Shown here one piece after another: positions 26,910-35,571 of a stretch of 64,000 bases of DNA. The position numbers and the translations under genes were made by a program. Below the pieces are notes generated by a model that had not been told where the DNA came from, ran no database searches, and saw nothing but the letters and a program-made list of their open reading frames with translations. Each line of letters begins with the position of its first letter. Position 1 is the stretch's first letter. Origin of the DNA: Opitutaceae bacterium (GTDB lineage Bacteria; Verrucomicrobiota; Verrucomicrobiia; Opitutales; Opitutaceae); NCBI GenBank assembly GCA_016711225.1, contig JADJTK010000052.1:496001-560000 (forward strand), in the 5' to 3' direction.

Positions 26910-27500
26910 ATGCGCCGGCTTCCACTGTTGTTCATCACCCTGCTCACCTTTGCTGGCGTCGGCTTCGCCCAGAATATCGGCGACACGGAGGAGGCCGTGG
27001 TGCGCGACCTGGGAGAGCCCAACCTGACCCGCGAGGTGGGCGCACGGAAGATCCTGATGTTCTCCGACGGCACCAAAGTTGTCCTCGAAGGGGGCGTGGT
27101 GGTGGAGGCATCCGGTGGGTCCTCGGGCGGGAGCAGTCGGGCGACTCCGCGGGAGGTCCGGGCGGGAGAACCAAGCCGGGTGCGGCCGGCCAGCACCCGC
27201 AGTCCGGAGCAGCCCCGCAGATCCAGTACACGGGAAGGACGCGCGGGACGGGGGCCCGCCAGCCCCGGGGCGATCCTTTTCGTCGTGCTGGGCGTGTTGG
27301 TAGTCCTGGTATGCAACGTCTTTTACATCATCGCGGCCTTCTCGGAATCCATTCTTTGGGGGCTGGGCGTGCTCTTCGTTCCCTTCGTGTCCATCGTCTT
27401 TCTCGTGCTCTACTGGGATCGGGTGAGAAAGCCGTTCTGGGTCTCGCTGCTGGTGGGGCTGCCGATGGTGTTTCTCGGCGGGTTGATCCAGGCGGTGTGA
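26910..27500 (+). CDS. BamE-like domain membrane protein, unknown function
   Basis: 196 residues from ATG 26910. A signal peptide (RLPLLFITLLTFAGVGFAQ) precedes a short SmpA/BamE-like unit (IGDTEEAVVRDLGEPNLT, then ILMFSDGTKVVLEGGVVV). Next is a Ser/Arg/Pro-rich low-complexity stretch of about 45 residues, then three or more membrane segments (AILFVVLGVLVVLVCNVFYIIAAF and others). The combination of an exported BamE-like part with a C-terminal membrane bundle is unusual. It follows the GIDE-LemA gene in the same direction after 272 bp; a functional link is guesswork. Confidence 0.65.
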   Translation: MRRLPLLFITLLTFAGVGFAQNIGDTEEAVVRDLGEPNLTREVGARKILMFSDGTKVVLEGGVVVEASGGSSGGSSRATPREVRAGEPSRVRPASTRSPEQPRRSSTREGRAGRGPASPGAILFVVLGVLVVLVCNVFYIIAAFSESILWGLGVLFVPFVSIVFLVLYWDRVRKPFWVSLLVGLPMVFLGGLIQAV

Positions 27501-27595
27501 TGGCTGCCAAGGGGTTGTGAACTGCAATCCCACGTTTTCCAGGCTTGTCAGCTGCAGATTTACCGAGAAACCTAAGGCCCTCCCTTTCTCTCCCC

Positions 27596-29914
27596 ATGAA
27601 ATTTTCCGACGGCGAATGGCTGATGCAACCCGGTGTGAACGCCTCCTATGCGACCGAGGCGTATGATGTGACGCAGGTCGGCGACACCCTCGTGATCGAT
27701 GCGCCCACCCGAGCTATCAAGCATCGCGGTGATACCTTGGGTGGCCCGCTGCTGACGGTGAAGCTGAGCTCGCCGATGGAGGGAGTGATCCGGGTGCGTC
27801 TCGAGCATTTCACCGGCGGGGCGAAGCAGCAGCCGGTGATACCCTTGCAGCCGCAGGCCGCGCCGGCGGTGGCCATCGAGGTGGGCAAGGACGAGGCGGT
27901 GCTGCGCTCCGGCGGGATCGCGGTGCGCGTGAAACGGCCTGGTTGGGAAATTAGCTTCGAAAGCGAGGGAAAGAGTCTTACTCGCTCGGCGTGGCGTGGC
28001 ATGGCTCACGCGCAGGTGGCGGGCAAGGGCTCCTTCCTGCACGAGCGCCTCCAGCTCGGCGTCGGAGAGAATGTTTACGGCCTGGGCGAACGCTTCACGG
28101 CGTTTGTGAAAAACGGCCAAGTGGTCGAGAACGACAATAAGGACGGCGGCACCGGCTCCGACCAGGCCTACAAGGCGGTGCCGTTCTATATGACCAACCG
28201 CGGCTACGGCGTGCTCGTGAACGAGACCGGCCCGGTGTCGTTCGAGGTGGCCTCCGAGCGCGTGGCGCGCGTCCAGTTTTCCCTGCAGGGCGAGAGCCTG
28301 GAGTATTTTGTGATCTGCGGACCCACGCCTAAGGACGTCCTGCGCCGGCTCACCCAGCTGACCGGCCGGGCTGCCCTGCCGCCGGCCTGGTCGTTCGGGC
28401 TGTGGTTGACGACGTCGTTCACGACCAGCTACGACGAGGCGACCTGCATGGGCTTTGTCGAGGAGATGAAGCGGCGGGATCTCCCCCTGCATGTCTTCCA
28501 CTTCGACTGTTTCTGGATGCGCGAATTCGACTGGTGCAACTTCGAGTGGGATCCGCGCACCTTCCCGGATCCCAAGGGCATGCTACAGCGTTTCCATGAG
28601 CGCGGGCTGAAGGTCTGCGTCTGGATCAACTCCTACATCGGGCAGCGTTCCAGGCTGTTCGCCGAGGGCAAGGAGCATGGCTATTTCATCAAGCGCACCG
28701 ATGGCAGCGTGTGGCAGAGCGACAACTGGCAGCCGGGCATGGCGGTGGTGGATTTCACCAACCCGGCGGCTTGCCGCTGGTTTGCCGGTCACCTCGAGCG
28801 GTTGGTGGACATGGGTGTGGACTCCTTCAAGACCGACTTCGGCGAGCGTATCCCGGTGGAGGGCGTGAAGTATTTCGACGGCTCCGACCCGGTGGGGATG
28901 CACAATCTCTACGCGGTGCTCTACAATCAGTGCGTTTTTGAGCTGCTGGAGCGTAAGCGCGGAGTAGGAGAGGCGACGCTGTTCGCCCGCTCGACCTATG
29001 CTTCGGGCCAGCGTTTCCCCCTGCACTGGGGCGGCGACTGCTGGTCGACCTTCGAGGCGATGTCGGAAACCCTGCGCGGTGGCCTCTCTCTGGGCCTGTG
29101 TGGCTTCGGTTTTTGGAGCCACGATATCGGCGGCTTCGAAGGCGGCGGCCCGGCCGCGGTCTACAAGCGTTGGCTGGCGTTCGGGTTGCTTTCGTCGCAT
29201 TCGCGCCTGCACGGTTCCTCCACCTATCGGGTTCCGTGGAACTACGACGAGGAGGCTTGCGATGTGCTGCGCCAGTTCACGAAATTGAAGTGCAGCCTCA
29301 TGCCGTACCTGTACGGGCAAGCGGTGGTTGCCCATCGGGAAGGCGCCCCGATGCTGCGCGCCATGTTGGTGGAGTTTCCCGACGACCCGGCGAGCGATAC
29401 GCTCGATCGCCAGTTCATGCTGGGGGACTCGCTGCTGGTGGCGCCGGTATTCAACGCCGAGGGCGACGTCTCCTATTACCTGCCCGAGGGGCGTTGGACC
29501 CATCTGCTCAGCGGCGAGGTACAGGCCGGGCCGCGCTGGCACCAGGCCAAGCATGGCTACCTCAGCCTGCCGTTGTTCGTACGCGCCGGCTCGATCCTGC
29601 CGGTTGGCGCCAACCACGAGCGCCCGGACTACGATTTCACCGCCGGCACCGTATTTCGCATCTACGAACTGGCTGACGGCGCCACCGCGACGCGCACCGT
29701 TCCCACCCTGCAAGGTGCCGACGCCGTGCGGATGACCGCCAGCCGGCAGGGGGCCCAGATCAAGGTGACGGTGGAGGGGCCGGCCACCAACTGGAGTGTC
29801 CAGATGGTCGGTGTTCCCCGTCTCGCAACGGTGCAGGGTGGGGTGGCCGCCGAGCACCCCGCAGGCGTGGTCGTGCGGGCCCAGGATGCCCAACTTTTGA
29901 TTACGCTGGGCTAG
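27596..29914 (+). CDS. yicI: Cytoplasmic alpha-xylosidase, GH31 (YicI type)
   Basis: 772 residues from ATG 27596, the same length as E. coli YicI, and without a signal peptide. The nucleophile Asp414 sits in FKTDFGERIP and the acid/base Asp481 in HWGGDCWS, matching YicI Asp416 and Asp482. The run GLCGFGFWSHDIGGFEG is typical of the subfamily. The enzyme releases alpha-xylose from the non-reducing end of xyloglucan oligosaccharides such as isoprimeverose. It is leaderless, so these must be imported first. The TonB receptor gene lies downstream in the same direction, 625 bp away. Confidence 0.94.
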   Translation: MKFSDGEWLMQPGVNASYATEAYDVTQVGDTLVIDAPTRAIKHRGDTLGGPLLTVKLSSPMEGVIRVRLEHFTGGAKQQPVIPLQPQAAPAVAIEVGKDEAVLRSGGIAVRVKRPGWEISFESEGKSLTRSAWRGMAHAQVAGKGSFLHERLQLGVGENVYGLGERFTAFVKNGQVVENDNKDGGTGSDQAYKAVPFYMTNRGYGVLVNETGPVSFEVASERVARVQFSLQGESLEYFVICGPTPKDVLRRLTQLTGRAALPPAWSFGLWLTTSFTTSYDEATCMGFVEEMKRRDLPLHVFHFDCFWMREFDWCNFEWDPRTFPDPKGMLQRFHERGLKVCVWINSYIGQRSRLFAEGKEHGYFIKRTDGSVWQSDNWQPGMAVVDFTNPAACRWFAGHLERLVDMGVDSFKTDFGERIPVEGVKYFDGSDPVGMHNLYAVLYNQCVFELLERKRGVGEATLFARSTYASGQRFPLHWGGDCWSTFEAMSETLRGGLSLGLCGFGFWSHDIGGFEGGGPAAVYKRWLAFGLLSSHSRLHGSSTYRVPWNYDEEACDVLRQFTKLKCSLMPYLYGQAVVAHREGAPMLRAMLVEFPDDPASDTLDRQFMLGDSLLVAPVFNAEGDVSYYLPEGRWTHLLSGEVQAGPRWHQAKHGYLSLPLFVRAGSILPVGANHERPDYDFTAGTVFRIYELADGATATRTVPTLQGADAVRMTASRQGAQIKVTVEGPATNWSVQMVGVPRLATVQGGVAAEHPAGVVVRAQDAQLLITLG

Positions 29915-30539
29915 GGCGGCCCCGTCCCGCCACGGTTCGGGCCTTCAGGCTCCCCGTTGCCCGGTTGCGGTCTGCCCGCGCCGGGCATTTTCGTGGCCGG
30001 CGGAGGTGCAGGCGCATGCGAGTTGTTGCTGGAACTGCCCCATGCATCCCCGGGCGAAGGCGGCATGGAGCAGCGCGAACGCATGGCGCCAACGATGAGA
30101 AACAGCGCAACGGGGAAGCGCAGTTTGGACTTGCCAGGAGGAAGACAGCCACGGCAATTTAGGCCGAAATCACCCCCGAGGTTAAATCAAAGCCGGCAGA
30201 CACCACCCATCGGCATTTTGATCGAAAACTGAAATTTCCCCGCCCGAATCCAGCTAGTGGACGACCAAGGTCCATTAGATTTAACGAAACATGACCGAGC
30301 TCAGCAGCCATTCCTGTCACACGTTGGAGCGATTCATCCGCTCCGTGTGGGTTGGCGCGGCCGCGTTAAATTGCAGTTCTGATTCGGCCCGGCTTCGCCT
30401 TCCCCAATCCGTCGCCCCGAGCGGCGCACCGCGGGCCAATGCGGCGCGGGGCGTTGCGGGCCCGGGCTGATTCCCCTTTTCGCGTCCGGCCCGGTGGCTG
30501 GCCGCGGGAACACAACCCACAGAACAAACCATAAACGCT
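29915..30539. other. Long upstream region of the TonB receptor gene
   Basis: 625 bp without a supported gene. The part 30160-30300 is AT-richer than its surroundings and holds GTTAAATC at 30181-30188 and its reverse complement GATTTAAC at 30278-30285, with a related GTTAAATT at 30365-30372. The promoter and operator of the receptor probably lie here, followed by a GC-rich leader. Small frames on the minus strand at 29911-30160 (one continuing SKLRFPVALFLIVGAM) lack a credible start. Confidence 0.45.
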
Positions 30540-33500
30540 ATGACCCATATGCCCTTGCCGGCGGTCCGATACTCTATCGCCGCTGCGTTCCTGCTTCTTG
30601 CCGCAGGAACTTGCGCCTCCGCGCAGACCGCTCCTGCCCCCGACGCCGTCTCCCCAAAGACGGACGCCGCGTCTGAAGACATCGTTGTTCTCTCGCCGTT
30701 CGCCGTGACCGCCGAGAACGCCGCCCGCTACCGCGCCACTGACACTCTCGCCGGATCCCGTATCCGTACCGAGTTGAAGGACGTCGGTTCCGCGATCAGC
30801 GTCGTAACCGCCGAGTTCCTCCGCGACACCGGTTCCCGCAACAACCAGGACCTGCTCGTTTACACCACCGGCACGGAAGTCGGCGGCGTGGCCGGCAACT
30901 TCGCCGGTCTCGGCAACGGGCAGGCCCTCGACGACACCGGCGCCCGCATGAATCCCAACCAGAACACCCGTGTTCGTGGTTTGGACGCTGCGGACAACAC
31001 CCGTGACTTCTTCCTGACGGACATCTCGTGGGATTCCTTCAACGTCGGCCGCGTCGATTTGCAGCGCGGTCCGAATGCCATGCTCTTCGGCATGGGCAGC
31101 CCAGCCGGCATCATCAACGCCAGCCTCAACTCGGCCGACTTCGCCGACAAGAACACCATCGAATTCCGCACCGGCAGCTACGGCAGCATGCGCGGCTCGG
31201 TGGATCTGAACAAGGTGCTGCTCGACGATGAACTCGCCCTGCGCGTGTCCGCGCTCGACGACAACACCAAGTACCGCCAGGACCCGGCCTTCAACCACGA
31301 CAAGCGTCTCTACGCGGCCCTGCGCTACGATCCGAAGTTCATGCGCTTCGAAGGCGCCCGCACGACGATCAAGGCCAACTACGAAAAGGGCCAGGTCAAG
31401 GCCAACCGCCCGCGCGTGTTGCCCCCGGGCGACTTGATCACGCCGTGGTTCACCGACCCCAGCCTCAAGGGCGTGGTGTTGGATCCCCGCACGGTTGGGC
31501 AGACCAACGTGGCCTTGGTTACCGCCGCGCACGCGGCCGGCGACCTCGGCATGGGCGCCCGCCAATCCTCCTTGGATGGCGGCGTGGCCAACCCGAACTA
31601 CAACCCGCGTATCGGCTCCTTCGGCCGTAATTACGGCGGCATCGTCGCGATCTTCGCGGACGAGAACGGCGGCGGTTTCAACCTGGCCCGCACCGACGTA
31701 GGCACCTCCGGCGGTTTGAAGTCCGACGGCACGCGCGATCAAGGCATCGGCGGCATCCCCTGGACGATCATGGCCGGCGTCATCCCGTTCAAGGATGCCG
31801 TCAGCAACATCCGGAACTCCGATGGCTCGCTCAAATACCCGGACGCTGGTTACGGGTTGTACAAAAACTACGTCCTCACGGATTCGTCGATCTTCGACTT
31901 CTACAACAAGCTGCTGGACGGCCCGAACAAGCGCGAGTGGTCGAACCACGAGGCGTTCAACGCCGGGCTCAGCCAGACTTTCTTCAACAACCGTCTCGGT
32001 TTTGAGGCCGTCTACGATCATCAGAACTACGATCGTGGTCAGGAGAACATGATGTCCGACTACGGACAGTCGATCACCATCGACATGAACAAGTATGCCG
32101 TTGACGGGGTGCTGAACCCCAACTTCGGCCGGGCTTGCGTCGTGTCCGACGGCTTCGCGAACAACACCTACCAGAGCGAGCGCGACTCCGCCCGCATCAC
32201 CGCCTTCGGTGAACTGCGCGCCGAGGACTTCATGGCGAAGGGCTTCCTCACCAAGCTGCTGGGCCGGCACATCTTCACGGGCCTCTACAGCAAGGAGACG
32301 GCCGATACCGAGATGCGCAACTGGTTCAACTACGCGGCCGATGCCACTTATGGTGTTAGGGTTCACGACACGTTGCTGCGCAACCGCGGCGTCAACATCC
32401 TGAGCTACTTCGGCCCCAGCTTGGCCGGCCGCTCGACCCTGGAAGGGGCGAATCTGCCCAACCTGACCGGCAAGCAGATCCCGACCTCGGGCCTGCTGCA
32501 CTGGTATGATTCCACCTGGAACTCCACGGTCAGCCCCGGTGCGGCTTGGACCGACCCGTACGGCAACGCCAGCACGCAGTCCGAGAACCCCGCCAACTAC
32601 GTCGGCTGGGTGGATCGTCCCATCGACGTCATCAGCCAGGCCGCTGGCGATGTGGACAGCCTGACCACGAACGCTTCGCTACGCCGCTCGAAGGTTTCCT
32701 CCAAGGCCGTCAGCCTGCAGTCCTACTTCTGGGACGGCACGCTGGTGGGCACTGCCGGCGTTCGTAAGGACACGTCCAAGGCATACACGCGTCCGACCGC
32801 TATCAATCCGTTGCCGAAATTTGCGCCTTTCGACACGGTCGACCTCGCCAGCCCGCTCTATCGCATTCCTTCCATGGTGGACCAAGACGGTGTCGTGAAG
32901 GGTACTTCGCGCAGCTACAGCGTTGTTTTGCACACGCCCAAGGAGCTCCGCAATCGTCTGCCGGGTAACACGGATCTCTCCCTGCTCTTCAACAAGTCGG
33001 AGAACTTCCAGCCCCTTGCTGGCCGTACGGATGCGGTCGGCAATGCGATCCTTCCCCCGAAGGGCAAGACCCGTGAATACGGTTTCGCGATCAGCACTTG
33101 GGAGGACAAGGTGTCCTTGAAGGTTACCTGGTACAAGACCACCGTCACCAATGCCGGTCTCTCCGGCTTCAGCGGTGATTACATGCTGCCCGCCGCCGAA
33201 GCGTGGGGCTACATGTTCGGCAAGCAGAGCATCGAGCGCCTCAACAGCTACGGCTCTTCGAACAACGGCCTTGGCGGTTACACCCCGAAGGACGCCACTG
33301 AGACCGTCGCTCATGCGATCGCCGCCGGTGATGCGATCGTCAATGCCTTCCTCGCCAACCAGCCTTCGGATGCGTGGTACTCCTCCTGGGGTATCGATCG
33401 GACCCAATACAAGGGCTGGATGAACTGGACTAGCCCCCAGGGCTTCACGGTCACCGGCGATACGATGTCGAAGGGTACGGAGTACGAGCTCAACTTCGCT

Positions 33501-34160
33501 CCGACAAAGAACCTGAACATCTCGCTCAATGCCTCCAAGACCACGGCGCAGCGCACCAACATGGCCGAGTCCATGGCCGTGTGGGTCGAGAGCCGCTGGG
33601 CGAAGTACAACACCCCGGTGATGATGGGCAGCGAGCAGGTCGGCGTCATTGGTGACGTGCGTCTGTGGGGCCCCGACTGGGGTGGCGGCAACGAGACCGT
33701 GCGCGGCAAATTCGGCCGTGAGTTCATGGCTCCGTACCGCCTCTACCGCATGCAGGAGAACACCAACGTGCCCGAGCTTCGCCCGTGGCGCGCCAACTTG
33801 GTCGTCAACTACTCGTTCGACAAGGGCTTCATGAAGGGTGTCAACATCGGCGGCGGCTACCGCTGGCAGGATGGCAGCGTCATCGGCTACAAGCTGATGA
33901 ACGGCGCCACCGCCACGGATCCTAAGGTTTATGACCTCGAGAACCCGTACATCGGCAAGGCCGAGACCAATGTTGACCTCTGGGTCGGCTACGGCCGCAA
34001 GGTCACCGAGAAGATCGACTGGCGTATCCAGCTCAATCTGCGCAACCTGACCACCAAGAAGGAGCTGATCCCGGTGACGGTGCAGCCCGATGGCACCATG
34101 GCTGTGGGTCGTATCTCCGATCCGTGCACCTGGTCGCTCACCAACACGTTTACGTTCTGA
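30540..34160 (+). CDS. TonB-dependent outer-membrane receptor
   Basis: 1206 residues. A signal peptide (AVRYSIAAAFLLLAAGTCASAQ) is followed by DIVVLSPFAVTAENAARYRA, the N-terminal pattern I associate with Opitutaceae receptors. The plug domain is at about 60-210 (TRVRGLDAADNTRDFFLTDI, VDLQRGPNAMLFGMGSPAGIIN). A large barrel ends in NTFTF, with the terminal Phe usual for outer-membrane insertion. There is no SusC-type carboxypeptidase-like leader domain and no SusD gene nearby. Such receptors import oligosaccharides or chelates with TonB-ExbBD energy. Location between GH31 and GH27/GH51 genes points to plant oligosaccharides. The leader before the ATG is A-rich with no Shine-Dalgarno sequence. 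Confidence 0.95.
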   Translation: MTHMPLPAVRYSIAAAFLLLAAGTCASAQTAPAPDAVSPKTDAASEDIVVLSPFAVTAENAARYRATDTLAGSRIRTELKDVGSAISVVTAEFLRDTGSRNNQDLLVYTTGTEVGGVAGNFAGLGNGQALDDTGARMNPNQNTRVRGLDAADNTRDFFLTDISWDSFNVGRVDLQRGPNAMLFGMGSPAGIINASLNSADFADKNTIEFRTGSYGSMRGSVDLNKVLLDDELALRVSALDDNTKYRQDPAFNHDKRLYAALRYDPKFMRFEGARTTIKANYEKGQVKANRPRVLPPGDLITPWFTDPSLKGVVLDPRTVGQTNVALVTAAHAAGDLGMGARQSSLDGGVANPNYNPRIGSFGRNYGGIVAIFADENGGGFNLARTDVGTSGGLKSDGTRDQGIGGIPWTIMAGVIPFKDAVSNIRNSDGSLKYPDAGYGLYKNYVLTDSSIFDFYNKLLDGPNKREWSNHEAFNAGLSQTFFNNRLGFEAVYDHQNYDRGQENMMSDYGQSITIDMNKYAVDGVLNPNFGRACVVSDGFANNTYQSERDSARITAFGELRAEDFMAKGFLTKLLGRHIFTGLYSKETADTEMRNWFNYAADATYGVRVHDTLLRNRGVNILSYFGPSLAGRSTLEGANLPNLTGKQIPTSGLLHWYDSTWNSTVSPGAAWTDPYGNASTQSENPANYVGWVDRPIDVISQAAGDVDSLTTNASLRRSKVSSKAVSLQSYFWDGTLVGTAGVRKDTSKAYTRPTAINPLPKFAPFDTVDLASPLYRIPSMVDQDGVVKGTSRSYSVVLHTPKELRNRLPGNTDLSLLFNKSENFQPLAGRTDAVGNAILPPKGKTREYGFAISTWEDKVSLKVTWYKTTVTNAGLSGFSGDYMLPAAEAWGYMFGKQSIERLNSYGSSNNGLGGYTPKDATETVAHAIAAGDAIVNAFLANQPSDAWYSSWGIDRTQYKGWMNWTSPQGFTVTGDTMSKGTEYELNFAPTKNLNISLNASKTTAQRTNMAESMAVWVESRWAKYNTPVMMGSEQVGVIGDVRLWGPDWGGGNETVRGKFGREFMAPYRLYRMQENTNVPELRPWRANLVVNYSFDKGFMKGVNIGGGYRWQDGSVIGYKLMNGATATDPKVYDLENPYIGKAETNVDLWVGYGRKVTEKIDWRIQLNLRNLTTKKELIPVTVQPDGTMAVGRISDPCTWSLTNTFTF

Positions 34161-34503
34161 TCCGCCGGTTGAGCCACCGGGGATCGGATCCTCGGGCGGC
34201 TTGACCCGATCTGAATCACTTCAAGAGCCGGGACTTCGGTCCCGGCTCTTTTTTTGCGCCTGCGCGCTTCGCCGCTTGCGAAGCGAGCCGTTGAACCGCT
34301 CACGCCCTTCGCTGGGCCACTCGACCCAACGCCCAGCCCGCTTCCATTGTGCTTCCTTGCGGCGGGGCCGGGCTCGTGTCTCATTTGCCTCAGCATGCCG
34401 CTCCTTCGCCCAGCTGACGTTTGAAACTTTTCGGCCGGGGCGGCGTCTATCTGCCGTCGGGCCCACACGCCCCATCCTCTTTTCCTCCAAAGGAGATCCT
34501 ACC
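34161..34503. other. Intergenic region after the TonB receptor gene
   Basis: 343 bp with the receptor terminator at 34224-34255 and, at its right end, AAGGAG (about 34490-34495) serving the ATG at 34504. Nothing else was recognised. Confidence 0.5.
34224..34255 (+). terminator. Terminator of the TonB receptor gene
   Basis: AGAGCCGGGA (34224-34233) pairs with TCCCGGCTCT (34240-34249) around CTTCGG, followed by an uninterrupted T tract to 34255. Confidence 0.95.
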
Positions 34504-35409
34504 ATGCGCTCGAAATTTCTTCTCTTTCTCTTCAGCGCCGCCGTGGCGCTTTCAATGGGAACGGTCGCCCAGGCAGGGGACCGCGACCATCGCGATTCCC
34601 GGGACCGTGACCGCCGGGAGTCCCGCGACAATGATCACCGGCAACGGCAGGTCTCCCAACGGGATGACCGCAGCCGCCATGACAACAACGACCGCCGCCG
34701 CCATGATAACTATGACCGCGGACGCCATTGGGACAGCCATGGACACCGGGTCTGGTCCCACGCGCAACCGCGCGTGCGCTTCCACGTGGGCCACCGGCCG
34801 CCGCCGATGCGCCATGAATACCGGTCGCATCGTCCGAGTTCCCGGCACTATTGGATTCCCGGATGCTGGCGCTGGCGCGCCGGCTATACCAACTGGGTGT
34901 GGGTGGGCGGGTATTGGGATCTGCCCCCGTACGAGCACTATGTTTACGTCGAACCTCGTTATCTCGAGGAGGACGGACGGGTGGTGTATATCGATGGTGG
35001 TTGGAGCGAGCCGACCTACGCCCACGACGGTGAGGCCAACGGCGCGGTGCTAGGAGCCGTGGCCGGTGGCATCATCGGGCATCAATCCCACAATACCGGC
35101 GCCGGCGTGGTAGTCGGAGCCGTAGTTGGCAGTATCATCGGCCGCGAGGCCGACAAGGAGGATGCGCAACGGCGTGCCGCCGCCCAGCAGAGGGTCGTCT
35201 ACCAGTCCACTCGCTCGACGCCGACGCGCAGCATGGAGCCGGTGGATCCGGAGCTCGCGGCCGCCCAGGAGCGCGCTCGAGTGGCCAAGGCGCGGTTGGC
35301 CGAGGCGAGGCAGGCCCGCGGCAGTGCGGATGCCCGGGCTGCAGCGCTCAAGCAGGCCAATGACGAAGCCGCCGCCGCCGAAGCCGAGCTGGAGTCCGTC
35401 AACGAGTAA
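34504..35409 (+). CDS. Exported His/Arg/Asp-rich protein with YXWGXW-like repeat, glycine zipper and coiled-coil tail
   Basis: 301 residues; the start ATG 34504 is fixed by AAAGGAG nearby. After a signal peptide (FLLFLFSAAVALSMGTVAQA) come about 60 residues dominated by Asp, Arg and His. A Trp/Tyr-rich stretch follows (YWIPGCWRWRAGYTNWVWVGGYW), of the kind called YXWGXW repeats. Next is a glycine-zipper pair (NGAVLGAVAGGIIGHQ, then AGVVVGAVVGSIIGREAD), as in SlyB/Rick-17kDa-type envelope proteins. The C-terminal 80 residues are Ala/Glu/Arg-rich and coiled-coil-like. An envelope role, perhaps metal or stress related, is inference. Confidence 0.78.
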   Translation: MRSKFLLFLFSAAVALSMGTVAQAGDRDHRDSRDRDRRESRDNDHRQRQVSQRDDRSRHDNNDRRRHDNYDRGRHWDSHGHRVWSHAQPRVRFHVGHRPPPMRHEYRSHRPSSRHYWIPGCWRWRAGYTNWVWVGGYWDLPPYEHYVYVEPRYLEEDGRVVYIDGGWSEPTYAHDGEANGAVLGAVAGGIIGHQSHNTGAGVVVGAVVGSIIGREADKEDAQRRAAAQQRVVYQSTRSTPTRSMEPVDPELAAAQERARVAKARLAEARQARGSADARAAALKQANDEAAAAEAELESVNE

Positions 35410-35428
35410 GCGCCTTTGATCTGCTTCT

Positions 35429-35465
35429 GGCCCGATCGCCCGTAATGGGGATCGGGCCTTTTTCG
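35429..35465 (+). terminator. Terminator after the glycine-zipper gene
   Basis: GGCCCGATC (35429-35437) pairs with GATCGGGCC (35450-35458), followed by seven T residues. On the other strand it could also serve the leftward GH27 gene ending at 35572. Confidence 0.88.
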
Positions 35466-35571
35466 TGGTGTGGCGCCGGCCTCCGTGCCGGTGGCTCGGG
35501 CGTAGCCTCTCCAGAGAAATGGTCGCACGGCGCTGGCTAGCTTCCGCGCCGGGCTGGGCCTCGATGAATCC

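Noticed and set aside
29911..30160. Small minus-strand frames, one with a hydrophobic start KLRFPVALFLIVGAM
   Set aside because: No acceptable start codon with ribosome-binding site; the frame overlaps the GH31 stop and the composition after the hydrophobic part is low complexity.
30366..32501. 711-codon frame opposite the TonB receptor gene
   Set aside because: Shadow; Val/Gly/Ala/Asp composition without motifs, and it would block the receptor promoter.
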